Origin: Lunatimonas lonarensis
GTDB lineage: Bacteria; Bacteroidota; Bacteroidia; Cytophagales; Cyclobacteriaceae
NCBI RefSeq assembly: GCF_000390185.1
Contig: NZ_AQHR01000069.1
Coordinates: forward strand, 1-47,573
Direction: 5' to 3'
Length of the DNA: 47,573 bases
Below are positions 1 to 7,773 of this stretch, piece after piece. The notes below the pieces were generated by a model, which saw only the letters and a program-made list of their open reading frames with translations, did no database searches and had not been told where the DNA came from. The position numbers were made by a program, and so were the translations under genes. Every line of letters begins with the position of its first letter. Within the stretch, counting starts at the first letter, position 1.

Positions 1-36
1 AAAATCAGAGCATCACGCTAATTTATTTTTAAGCTG

Positions 37-54
37 AATTCCTGTACAGGAATT
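37..54. promoter_or_regulatory. Perfect 18-bp palindrome, possible operator
   Basis: AATTCCTGTACAGGAATT is a perfect inverted repeat with no spacer. It overlaps the stop codon of the HTH gene read on the minus strand. Such a dyad is a typical dimeric repressor site and could serve the HTH protein or a gene left of the window. There is no T-run beside it, so a terminator is less likely. Function is inferred only. Confidence 0.35.
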
Positions 55-406
55 AACCACGCTTTAATAATTGGATCAGGTCTTCGAGGAGTTTATTTTT
101 CTCCTTTTGGACCTGAAGCAATTGTTCCAAGTGAAGAATCTTTTGCGTCAAAGTTGCCGCCGTTTTGTCGGAAAGGCTTTCCTCGTCCGTGACAAGCATG
201 GAACCGTTGCCGGTAAGCAGCCAAGTGGGGTTAACGTCTGCATAGCTTTTTACAAACCGTGCGATCCATTCGGATAATACGTCCTTGTCTTTTCCTATTG
301 CCTTGGAAAGTGTACCATTTCCGGCCCCAATCTCCATTTCTATTCGTCGGATACTGAGGCCTTTTCTTTCAGCATACAGCCCAATTCGGTTTACAATGCT
401 CGCCAT
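53..406 (-). CDS. Small XRE-like helix-turn-helix regulator with C-terminal coiled coil
   Basis: A 117-residue protein. The N-terminal half (about residues 5-45) reads as a Cro/CI-type helix-turn-helix of the kind common in Bacteroidota, followed by the frequent motif NPTWLLTGNGSM around residues 59-70. The last 35 residues are rich in Leu, Gln, Lys and Glu with heptad spacing (LEQLLQ...LLEDLIQLLK), consistent with a dimerising coiled coil. It is transcribed away from the 573-2283 gene pair, with a 166-bp shared upstream region holding a consensus plus-strand promoter, so control of that pair is plausible. Phage-like and defence-island regulators share this architecture. The exact target is unknown. 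Confidence 0.75.
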   Translation of the reverse strand: MASIVNRIGLYAERKGLSIRRIEMEIGAGNGTLSKAIGKDKDVLSEWIARFVKSYADVNPTWLLTGNGSMLVTDEESLSDKTAATLTQKILHLEQLLQVQKEKNKLLEDLIQLLKRG

Positions 407-427
407 TTATTTATTTATCGAAAATAA

Positions 428-459
428 TTTGCTTTTGTAGATACTTAGCTATATCTTTG
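428..459 (+). promoter_or_regulatory. Bacteroidota-type promoter upstream of the unknown gene and dndA
   Basis: TTTG at 428-431 and TATCTTTG at 452-459 are separated by 20 nt, matching the Bacteroidota primary sigma consensus (TTTG, about 20 nt, TAnnTTTG). The predicted start is near 466, giving a leader of about 107 nt before the ATG at 573. It lies in the divergent region with the HTH gene, so it is a natural target for that regulator. Confidence 0.6.
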
Positions 460-572
460 GATGCTAGATGATTTAACCAAAAGTAATTAAAAAAAGGGGG
501 AGAAACACAACCAAATAGCTTCCTTGGCATCGCTATGTCCCAAGTGAAGCTGGACATTATTTCTAGAAATCC

Positions 573-1103
573 ATGAATTCCACAATAACTTACCATATCG
601 ATACAAAGTCAGAGGTATTCCGAGGCTTCAATCGTTTTTCGAAATTTGTTTTGGTTGGGAATTCATTTGGCGGCTATGTCAATGTGCAACTCAGGACATT
701 CGACTGCTTTGAGGAAGTCATCAAATCGCTGCCAAGGGTTATCAACGACCTTGCATTTTATGGAAAATGGGATATCTGCCTTTACCAAGTCCCGACTCAC
801 TTCCGGTTGATCGAAAAGCCGAAATACTACAAGATTCCTGACAAGGGGAAAATGATATTTAAATTAGATCATTTGATTGCGACCTCTTTCATGGATATTT
901 TTGTTAACTTCTCGGTGATTCACTTGGCTTTGTGTGATAAGAAAATCTCACGTCAAGCCAAATCATTGAAAACAGACTTTGATATCCGCCTGACCGAGAC
1001 GTATATCACGATACAATTGGATGAACCCTTTTTCCAAAAGCCCATAAATCTCAATCAATTTCATGGAGATACAGACAAATTATTCGATAGTTACAGGTAC
1101 TGA
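573..1103 (+). CDS. Hypothetical protein preceding dndA
   Basis: A 176-residue protein not recognised as a known family. It has no signal peptide and no clear membrane segment. It is rich in aromatic and basic residues, and its second half reads as alternating strands (YITIQLDEPFF near the C terminus). An in-frame TAG at 564-566 fixes ATG 573 as the most upstream start. Its 3' end overlaps the dndA start by 41 bp, which argues for co-transcription and possibly translational coupling with dndA. Located after a consensus promoter and opposite an HTH regulator, it is probably a real accessory gene of the island; a role in phosphorothioation or defence is inference from position only. Confidence 0.6.
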   Translation: MNSTITYHIDTKSEVFRGFNRFSKFVLVGNSFGGYVNVQLRTFDCFEEVIKSLPRVINDLAFYGKWDICLYQVPTHFRLIEKPKYYKIPDKGKMIFKLDHLIATSFMDIFVNFSVIHLALCDKKISRQAKSLKTDFDIRLTETYITIQLDEPFFQKPINLNQFHGDTDKLFDSYRY

Positions 1104-2283
1104 GCCGAGTTTCCCCGAAGTAATTTACTTGGACAACAATGCAACTACTCCTGTTGATCCACGGGTTTTGAAGACCATGTTGCCCTACTTTTCGGAGAAT
1201 TTTGCCAACGCCGCCTCCACACATCGCTTTGGCTTGGCCGCTCATGAAGCAGTAAAAAAGGCCCGACAGCAGGTAGCGGACCTGATCGGAGCAGATACCC
1301 ATGAAATCATCTTCACCAGTGGTGCCACAGAGGCCATCAACCTAGCCATCAAAGGTGTCGCTGAGGCCTATTCCCATAAAGGCACACATATCCTCACCGT
1401 ATCGACTGAGCATTCAGCCGTCTTGGACACCTGTCGTTATATGGAAACAAAAGGATTTGAAGTCACCTATCTCCCGGTGCAACCCGACGGTTTACTGGAC
1501 TTTGAGCTTGTGAAAGCCTCAATCCGACCGGATACGATCCTAGTATCCGTGATGCATGTCAACAACGAAACAGGCGTAATCCAGCCGATTCAGGAAATCG
1601 CATACCTTGCCCACGAGAAAGGTGCGCTATTCATGAGTGACTGCACCCAGTCGGTCGGCAAGATCCCTGTCAATGTGGATAATCTTGGGATCGACTTGCT
1701 GTGCTGCTCTGCACACAAGATCTATGGCCCAAAAGGCATCGGCGCACTCTTTGTTCGGCAACGAAAAAACCGTATCAAAATCCCCGCCCTAATCCACGGT
1801 GGTGGGCATGAACGCGGACTTCGCAGTGGCACGCTCAATGTACCCGGCATCGTGGGATTAGGTAAAGCCTGTGAGCTCGCCCAATTGGAAATGGCCGAAA
1901 ATGAAAAGAAAATCCGGGAAATGCGGGACTACTTGGAGACCGAGCTTCTAAAAATCGAGGGCACCTGGATCAATGGCCATCGGGAAAAGCGGCTCTACAA
2001 CGTAACCAATATCGGCTTCGAAGGTGTAGACAGCGAAGCCCTGATAATGGGACTCAGCAATCCGGAAGACGATTCCCCCATCATCACTGTCAGTAACGGA
2101 AGTGCCTGTACGGCAGCGAGTATTGAGCCTTCGCATGTGTTGATTGGAATGAAACTAACAGAATACCGGGCATTTAACTGCATAAGGTTTTCTTTCGGTA
2201 AAAACTCGAAACAGAATGAAATCAACCTATCAAGCAAAAAAATTAAAGAGAAAACGATAGGATTAAGAAATTTTAATCAATAA
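1063..2283 (+). CDS. dndA: Cysteine desulfurase, DndA/NifS-IscS type
   Basis: A 406-residue PLP enzyme that takes sulfur from cysteine as a persulfide and would pass it to DndC for DNA phosphorothioation. Visible motifs: YLDNNATTPVDP near the N terminus, the internal-aldimine lysine in SAHKIYGPKG (Lys219), the RSGTLNVPG segment, and the active-site loop SNGSACTA with Cys349. Length fits the family. It faces dndB tail to tail with an 11-bp overlap at 2273-2283. The body of the gene has higher GC than the rest of the island, but the last 40 or so codons turn AT-rich while still aligning with the family C terminus. Other NifS-like roles cannot be excluded; the Dnd context makes DndA the best call. 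Confidence 0.85.
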   Translation: MEIQTNYSIVTGTEPSFPEVIYLDNNATTPVDPRVLKTMLPYFSENFANAASTHRFGLAAHEAVKKARQQVADLIGADTHEIIFTSGATEAINLAIKGVAEAYSHKGTHILTVSTEHSAVLDTCRYMETKGFEVTYLPVQPDGLLDFELVKASIRPDTILVSVMHVNNETGVIQPIQEIAYLAHEKGALFMSDCTQSVGKIPVNVDNLGIDLLCCSAHKIYGPKGIGALFVRQRKNRIKIPALIHGGGHERGLRSGTLNVPGIVGLGKACELAQLEMAENEKKIREMRDYLETELLKIEGTWINGHREKRLYNVTNIGFEGVDSEALIMGLSNPEDDSPIITVSNGSACTAASIEPSHVLIGMKLTEYRAFNCIRFSFGKNSKQNEINLSSKKIKEKTIGLRNFNQ

Positions 2284-3562
2284 AAATCTGAGACTTCATA
2301 TCTTCATATAATAGTTTAATAGTTTTACTTGTAAATGGATATTTATTTTCAGGGTCTTGAAAATCAACAGTTATTTTTTTTAGCAATGCCAAATAGAATT
2401 CTTTTTTGAAAATTTCCTCCCTATGCCCAGAGATAAAAATATCAACTAAAAGTCTCATAAAAGCCTGGTAAGAAACATTCGTCTGTAAAAGATTAATTTT
2501 ATCAGTTGAACCAAGGTCCCAATAGGACTGTCCATCTTCATTTAGAAAGACTTCTCTAACTGCAGAAAAATAAAGGAAAATGACTCGAGTTATGTTTTTA
2601 TCCTCATTGGTTCTATAAAAATCTCTAAATATTAATCTTTGATTTTCATCCCTCATCTCCGTCCTTTTCTTCCACCGCTCTAGTTCAGCTTCTTTTTGTC
2701 CTCTACAAATCAAAAATAATATTGATTTAACCATCGTAGCTTGAGATAAAGGAATTAATTCCCCTCTTTTGTAGGAATTCCCTACCAACTTAACCCTTCC
2801 AAAAAAGGGCGATTTTTCAATTCCATTTAGGGCAAGAACAACTTCTAAAGCTGTTTTTTGGGGAGAATCTAGATTCGTTAAACCAAATAGACTATAGACA
2901 AGGTTCTCAGGAACTTTAGTTTGGGTTTTATTAATCGTAGAAAAAATCATAGCTTGGTACTCTAACGGAGGATCTAAAAAAAATGATACAACCAACTCTA
3001 ACTCTAAAATTTTATTAAGCTTATCGGAGTATTTTTTTCTCTCCAACGGATCAAGTTCTAACCCTATTATATCTTGAAGTTTTTGTATAGCTCTTTCTAT
3101 CCCCTTTATTCTATGTTGGCCATCTATTATTGTTAAAAACACATCTCCATTTTCTTTTTCAATTTCTTGAAAGACAATTTCGTTTAAAGAAATAGATACT
3201 GAGTCGTTACTTATCTCTTCAATTTTATCAATTACAATCGCTGGAACTGCAACAATAATATTTGTTGGAAACATCGAATAATTGTCTCTAATTAAAAAAT
3301 CTGCTATATTTTCTACTTTCGAATTATTGGTTTTCCTTTGAATTTGAGAATTGTAAACTGGCTTTATTAGCGGTTTATCCTTAAAAAATTCATCTTGGTC
3401 TACCAATTCCTCTTCATAACCTACAATCAATCTTTCCGTAGGTTTTGACCACTTTTTAAATTGAGAATACGTAAAAATGCCAAGCAAAAACTCTTGATTA
3501 ATTTGAGTTATTTTACGAGCTTCAAAACCATTTTCTATTTGTCTAGTCATCGCTGATTGCAT
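2273..3562 (-). CDS. dndB: DndB-family DGQHR-domain protein
   Basis: About 429 residues with the diagnostic DGQHR motif near residue 148, inside LTIIDGQHRIKG, as in DndB, which is known as a regulator of dnd expression and of modification level. The call rests on that motif, the overall length and the position at the end of the dndC-D-E operon. The frame opens with TTG at 3565 and then ATG at 3562; a second ATG at 3550 overlaps the upstream gene's TAG less. I give 3562 as the likely start. It overlaps the preceding membrane-protein gene by about 20 bp, suggesting coupled translation. Very AT-rich, unlike the chromosome to the right. Confidence 0.85.
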   Translation of the reverse strand: MQSAMTRQIENGFEARKITQINQEFLLGIFTYSQFKKWSKPTERLIVGYEEELVDQDEFFKDKPLIKPVYNSQIQRKTNNSKVENIADFLIRDNYSMFPTNIIVAVPAIVIDKIEEISNDSVSISLNEIVFQEIEKENGDVFLTIIDGQHRIKGIERAIQKLQDIIGLELDPLERKKYSDKLNKILELELVVSFFLDPPLEYQAMIFSTINKTQTKVPENLVYSLFGLTNLDSPQKTALEVVLALNGIEKSPFFGRVKLVGNSYKRGELIPLSQATMVKSILFLICRGQKEAELERWKKRTEMRDENQRLIFRDFYRTNEDKNITRVIFLYFSAVREVFLNEDGQSYWDLGSTDKINLLQTNVSYQAFMRLLVDIFISGHREEIFKKEFYLALLKKITVDFQDPENKYPFTSKTIKLLYEDMKSQIFID

Positions 3563-4121
3563 CAAAATGATTTCCTAGGCTTTTATTTATATCTTCATCA
3601 AAAGATTTAACATTTTCTGATTTCAAAAGAAACATTTTTATCCCTATTGAGAACGCAAAAAGAAAGGCGAAAATCGAGGATATTGTAATTATAGACTTAG
3701 ATAAGGAATTTATTCTAAGCCCCGGAAACTGAATAGTTTGAAATATGTATAGAGCAACGGTTAAAAATAGGAATATCATTGAGACTGCCACGACTCTCCT
3801 TCTCATCGAATGAAAATCGGGATAATCTTCTAATCTCTCTATTAGATATGGCATACCAGATGTAATAATTCCAAACGAAATTATTGGTAACGACCCATTA
3901 TTAAATAAATAGTAATATCGTGAATAACAAAAAATGTTAATAAGTAAGTTAATCAAAAAAACTGAAAAAAAGGTGATTAGTGGAAGGTAAACAATAATAA
4001 GCTTCCATGTTATTAATTCTGACATGTTCTCTTTTTTGTTTACTATGGTTTTTAACTTTTCATAGCTTTCTTTTTCAAAAAAGAAAATCCAATCAGTAAT
4101 GAAAAATCCTATCTTTTTCAT
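3543..4121 (-). CDS. Membrane protein of unknown function inside the dnd operon
   Basis: A 192-residue protein with three to four hydrophobic segments (about residues 40-65, 75-95 weaker, 112-132 and 142-165), a basic loop between the second and third, and soluble ends. I do not recognise the family. It starts 3 bp after the dndE-fusion stop and runs into dndB, so it is translated as part of the operon. A four-segment membrane protein is not part of the core dndABCDE set. Membrane proteins in defence operons are often effectors acting on the inner membrane; whether this one is an effector, an anchor for the complex, or a passenger is unknown. Confidence 0.7.
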   Translation of the reverse strand: MKKIGFFITDWIFFFEKESYEKLKTIVNKKENMSELITWKLIIVYLPLITFFSVFLINLLINIFCYSRYYYLFNNGSLPIISFGIITSGMPYLIERLEDYPDFHSMRRRVVAVSMIFLFLTVALYIFQTIQFPGLRINSLSKSIITISSIFAFLFAFSIGIKMFLLKSENVKSFDEDINKSLGNHFDAISDD

Positions 4122-4124
4122 ATT

Positions 4125-5690
4125 CTATGCTTTAAACAATTCTCCTACATTGTACTCCTTCAAATTCGAAACCAGCTGATATTTCTGAATTTTCTCCATA
4201 CTGGCTTTCAGTTTCATCGCGTCTTTGTCGCCGATACCCATGAATTTCTGCATCAGCTTGAGGTTAACCTTATCCTTGATATCAAAAAGGAAGGCAGTCT
4301 CGCACATACTGCTGAAATCAAAAGAAGGCTGGTTAAACTCCTCTATACCCTGTGACAACAATATCACTGATACACCTTGGGATCGAATCTCACGCAAAAT
4401 CTTCTCCAGCAAATCCTGAGATTTCTTCTCCTTAAAAATGGTATGCGCCTCGTCAATCAACAACACATACCGCATTCCTTGGAAATCACCCTCGATGGGA
4501 GCTTTTTCCATATTCATAAATGTATTGTATATGTAGTTGATAATCAAGAAAACGGACGTAAATCTTATGTTTTTTGAAAGGTCGCCAGATAGACTCAGGT
4601 AAAAGTTATTGTTTAAAAAATTATTGTTAGCATCCGCGATATTTGCAAATAGATCTAATTCAGACAGGTCTTCCAAAATTTGACCTAAGGAAGTTGGTTT
4701 ACTGCCTTCCCTGTCCTTTACCTTGTCATAAATGTTTTTAAAGGTTGGGAAATTACCGCCTTTTTCTTCTGCGAAGGCATCTTTGATCGAATCTTTTAGG
4801 GTTTGTTGCTGAACCTTCCCCAGGTTTGCTTGACTACAGATAATGTCTACAAGCTTATTGATTCCCATAAAACGGTTTTTTTCGTTTACATTATCGATAA
4901 AGGATATTGGATTTATAGGGAAGGGAGTGTATGGGGCTTTAATTAGCTGGCACTTTGTAGCTTCAAAAAACTCTGAGTTTTTCTTTTCATCCTCTTCAGA
5001 CAGGCCCTTAAAGTCGAGGAAGATAAAATTCACCTTCCCACGGGTTTCTTTAACGATTTGCTTAATTAGGCTGTTTGCGAAATAGGTCTTGCCAGTTCCT
5101 GAATTGCCAGCTACAGCGACGTGGGCGTTGTTATGCACTGCCGTATTATTGAACTCAAAGTAGATGTCCTCACCGTCAAATGATTCGCCAACGCGAAGCC
5201 TAATTGAATCTGAATAATAGTCCTTGTTTTTGACTCTTAGAGTTCTTGTTTTTTCATCGAAGAGAATCGCATCATTTGAAAGTTCGGTTTCCGACAAAGC
5301 TTCTATTCCAGCTTCTACCTGTTCTAGGATAAAATCCAAGCCCGTGAAGTTGTGGCTATCGTCGAAGATCTTGCTCATTAAAGCAAGACCATGGTCAACA
5401 TGCATCTTTACGTATTTGGCTAAATTTGCATCGGTTTTGAATATGCCATAATGTTGGCATATCATTGCGATGTAAAAAGTACGATGTTTTCCAAACAGAA
5501 TATCATCTTTGTATTCCTTGCCTTTACCATCCTGCAAGTCTTTTTCCAAATCCAGCTTAACCCCGCGACTTATCGAAAATGCAAGTGCCACTCTTGAGAT
5601 ATAGTTCTCGGATGAGCCCGGAAACACTTTTCGCGATAATTCTTGGACTACTTGCTTATTGGCTTCCGAGGTACGGATATTAATTAACAT
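4125..5690 (-). CDS. dndE: DndE domain fused to a HerA/FtsK-like P-loop ATPase
   Basis: A 521-residue two-part protein. Residues 1 to about 115 resemble DndE, the small DNA-binding subunit of the phosphorothioation complex (N-terminal segment NIRTSEANKQVVQELSRK, then a helical region with SRVALAFSIS). The rest is a P-loop ATPase: Walker A GNSGTGKT at 195-202, Walker B VLLIDEAH at 409-416, and a polar LLSQ strand at 444-447, in the order typical of HerA/FtsK translocases. Canonical DndE is only about 110-130 residues, so this is a fusion that adds a motor to the modification complex. It overlaps dndD by 11 bp upstream and is followed 3 bp later by the membrane-protein gene. Confidence 0.8.
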   Translation of the reverse strand: MLINIRTSEANKQVVQELSRKVFPGSSENYISRVALAFSISRGVKLDLEKDLQDGKGKEYKDDILFGKHRTFYIAMICQHYGIFKTDANLAKYVKMHVDHGLALMSKIFDDSHNFTGLDFILEQVEAGIEALSETELSNDAILFDEKTRTLRVKNKDYYSDSIRLRVGESFDGEDIYFEFNNTAVHNNAHVAVAGNSGTGKTYFANSLIKQIVKETRGKVNFIFLDFKGLSEEDEKKNSEFFEATKCQLIKAPYTPFPINPISFIDNVNEKNRFMGINKLVDIICSQANLGKVQQQTLKDSIKDAFAEEKGGNFPTFKNIYDKVKDREGSKPTSLGQILEDLSELDLFANIADANNNFLNNNFYLSLSGDLSKNIRFTSVFLIINYIYNTFMNMEKAPIEGDFQGMRYVLLIDEAHTIFKEKKSQDLLEKILREIRSQGVSVILLSQGIEEFNQPSFDFSSMCETAFLFDIKDKVNLKLMQKFMGIGDKDAMKLKASMEKIQKYQLVSNLKEYNVGELFKA

Positions 5691-7773
5691 TGTATTTCTG
5701 GTTATAGGTTCTTAAAAAATCCTTTGGTTCGGTTTGTAAAAACTCACTACTGTAATCGCTCACGTTATTGATTAAATAGGTTTTAGCAATCCTGTGGAAC
5801 AGCAAATTGAATTCGGATTCTGTCATTTCTTTATTAATCAAGGGGAATAGAACAACTTGATCTGAAACATTCGGATAAAAATATTTGACAATGTTTTCTG
5901 CGTGTTGTTCATCAAACTTTTGCATGGGCGAGTCGATAAAAACTGGAAATTCAAAGTCACTTTCTTCCACCAGAGCCCGTAAAATCGAGGTCGCATACAT
6001 TTGTTGCTCACCCTTGCTTAGTGATTCTTTCCGGATCTCATCACCACGTGAGTCTCTCAATACAATATCGATGTCTTCTCCAATAATATTGACCTCCACT
6101 TTGTGGATAAAATCCTTTTTGTGTAACAGCGTCGTTAGTCCATCAAAAATCTGTCTTTCCAGAGATTCCTTTTTCTTAGTCTTAAAGGCAGCGATAAAAT
6201 TTTTTAAATTTGAAATTTGCCTTGTTAATATTTTGTCCTTTTCCTTATTCTTGTCAGATACCTCAAGTTTTTTACTTAATTCCTCGATTTTTTTTATTAA
6301 TTGGGTTTTTCTTAAATTCAAACTACCTATCTCTACATTAAATGCATCAATATTGTCTTCAAGTTTTTGAACTTCAAGCTGTAAGGCAGCCTTTTGGTTT
6401 CTGTAGGACTCAATTATGGGATCCTCTTGGTTACTTTCAGCGTCTCGAATTTTTCGTCTAATTCCATTCACTTCATTTTTAGTAAATACATATTCTGAAT
6501 TTATGCGTTTGACGTTTTCCCTAAAGGAATGCTTGATGTTCCCCATTAAGGAATTAAGTTCGGCGCGTTCCGAATCGGAGAAGTCGTGAATTAACTGGAA
6601 ATCCTCTGGCAATGCAGGGCTGTTTCCATAGAAATGTTTCCTAATCAATTTTTCAAAGGTATCGGAATACCATTTGTGAATTTGGTGATCAAAAATAATA
6701 TTCTTAGGTCTTTCGATTGTAAGGAGTTCATTGAGAACCTTGTTAGTGGTGCCTGTAATATTTTCTTCTTTGAACTGTGCTACTTTGTAGTTAGCTTCGT
6801 TGTCTAATTGATCTTGAACTTCAACTAGTTTAGCGGCTGCGATTGCAAACGGGATATAATCATAAAGATCCTTTAGTTCATTTTGAAGAATTTCTTGCTT
6901 TCTAACCAGCCCGTACTCTTGGTCTCTGAATTCCGAAAGTTCCTCAACTGTAATTAAGCTACCTGCTTTTATTAATTTTTCTTGAATATCCCTGATATCC
7001 TTATTTTTTTCATTCCGCTTTTCCTTTGTCTCATCGATCTTTGTCAGGTATTCTGAGACCTGGTCATCGATTGTCGACAAATCGGCCTCAAGTCTCTTAA
7101 AATCAGCTTTTTCAGTAGCACTAGCAGACTCCTGCCTCATTTTTATTTGAAGTCCTTCAAGTTCCGCCTTTAAGTCCTCATATTTCTTGATACCTAGAAC
7201 TTCCGAATAGGCTTTACTAAGTGCCCTTTTTTGCTCCGGGGTATTAACTTCTGCCAGACTGACGATTTTTTCAGCGTCGAAAAAAAAGAACTTGGCTATT
7301 TCTATGGGCATAATAAAATCACGGATAAATATCTCCGGACCAACCTCTTTTGCCAATTCATTAATCCTTCCATCAATCAACACTTCTAGATCTTCACCAG
7401 TGCTAGAGTAAATATTAAATGAGCGCTTTACTACAATTTCTTTATAAAAAACCCCATTAATATTTAAATCTGTAAACGTTATTGATACAAAAAATGAATT
7501 TTCTCCTTCAGTTTTTGCCTTTCGGTTTAAACTACCCGCGATATACCTTGCATAAGTACCTTGGTCGGAGATTTCCTTTTTGTACAGATCATCGACATCT
7601 TGCATTTGGCGTCCATACAAACACCATACTAGGGACATCAGAAAAGTTGTCTTACCGAAACCATTACGACCACTAACCAGAATGATGTTCTTATCAGCTT
7701 CAGGGCTTAGATCTATTACATTAGAACCTTTGTAAATTCTAAAATTGTAAAGCTCAATTTCCTTAATTTTCAT
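5680..7773 (-). CDS. dndD: DndD, SMC/Rad50-like ATPase of the phosphorothioation system
   Basis: A 697-residue protein with an ABC-type head split by a long coiled coil. Walker A is GRNGFGKTT at residues 35-43. The middle 200-530 is heptad-rich. The ABC signature LSKGEQQ lies near residue 581, and the D-loop region after Walker B reads FIDSPM near 612. This is the arrangement of DndD, the DNA-responsive ATPase of the complex. Its start overlaps the dndC stop by ATGA and its end overlaps the dndE fusion by 11 bp, so the three proteins are made in one tightly coupled operon. Confidence 0.9.
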   Translation of the reverse strand: MKIKEIELYNFRIYKGSNVIDLSPEADKNIILVSGRNGFGKTTFLMSLVWCLYGRQMQDVDDLYKKEISDQGTYARYIAGSLNRKAKTEGENSFFVSITFTDLNINGVFYKEIVVKRSFNIYSSTGEDLEVLIDGRINELAKEVGPEIFIRDFIMPIEIAKFFFFDAEKIVSLAEVNTPEQKRALSKAYSEVLGIKKYEDLKAELEGLQIKMRQESASATEKADFKRLEADLSTIDDQVSEYLTKIDETKEKRNEKNKDIRDIQEKLIKAGSLITVEELSEFRDQEYGLVRKQEILQNELKDLYDYIPFAIAAAKLVEVQDQLDNEANYKVAQFKEENITGTTNKVLNELLTIERPKNIIFDHQIHKWYSDTFEKLIRKHFYGNSPALPEDFQLIHDFSDSERAELNSLMGNIKHSFRENVKRINSEYVFTKNEVNGIRRKIRDAESNQEDPIIESYRNQKAALQLEVQKLEDNIDAFNVEIGSLNLRKTQLIKKIEELSKKLEVSDKNKEKDKILTRQISNLKNFIAAFKTKKKESLERQIFDGLTTLLHKKDFIHKVEVNIIGEDIDIVLRDSRGDEIRKESLSKGEQQMYATSILRALVEESDFEFPVFIDSPMQKFDEQHAENIVKYFYPNVSDQVVLFPLINKEMTESEFNLLFHRIAKTYLINNVSDYSSEFLQTEPKDFLRTYNQKYNVN

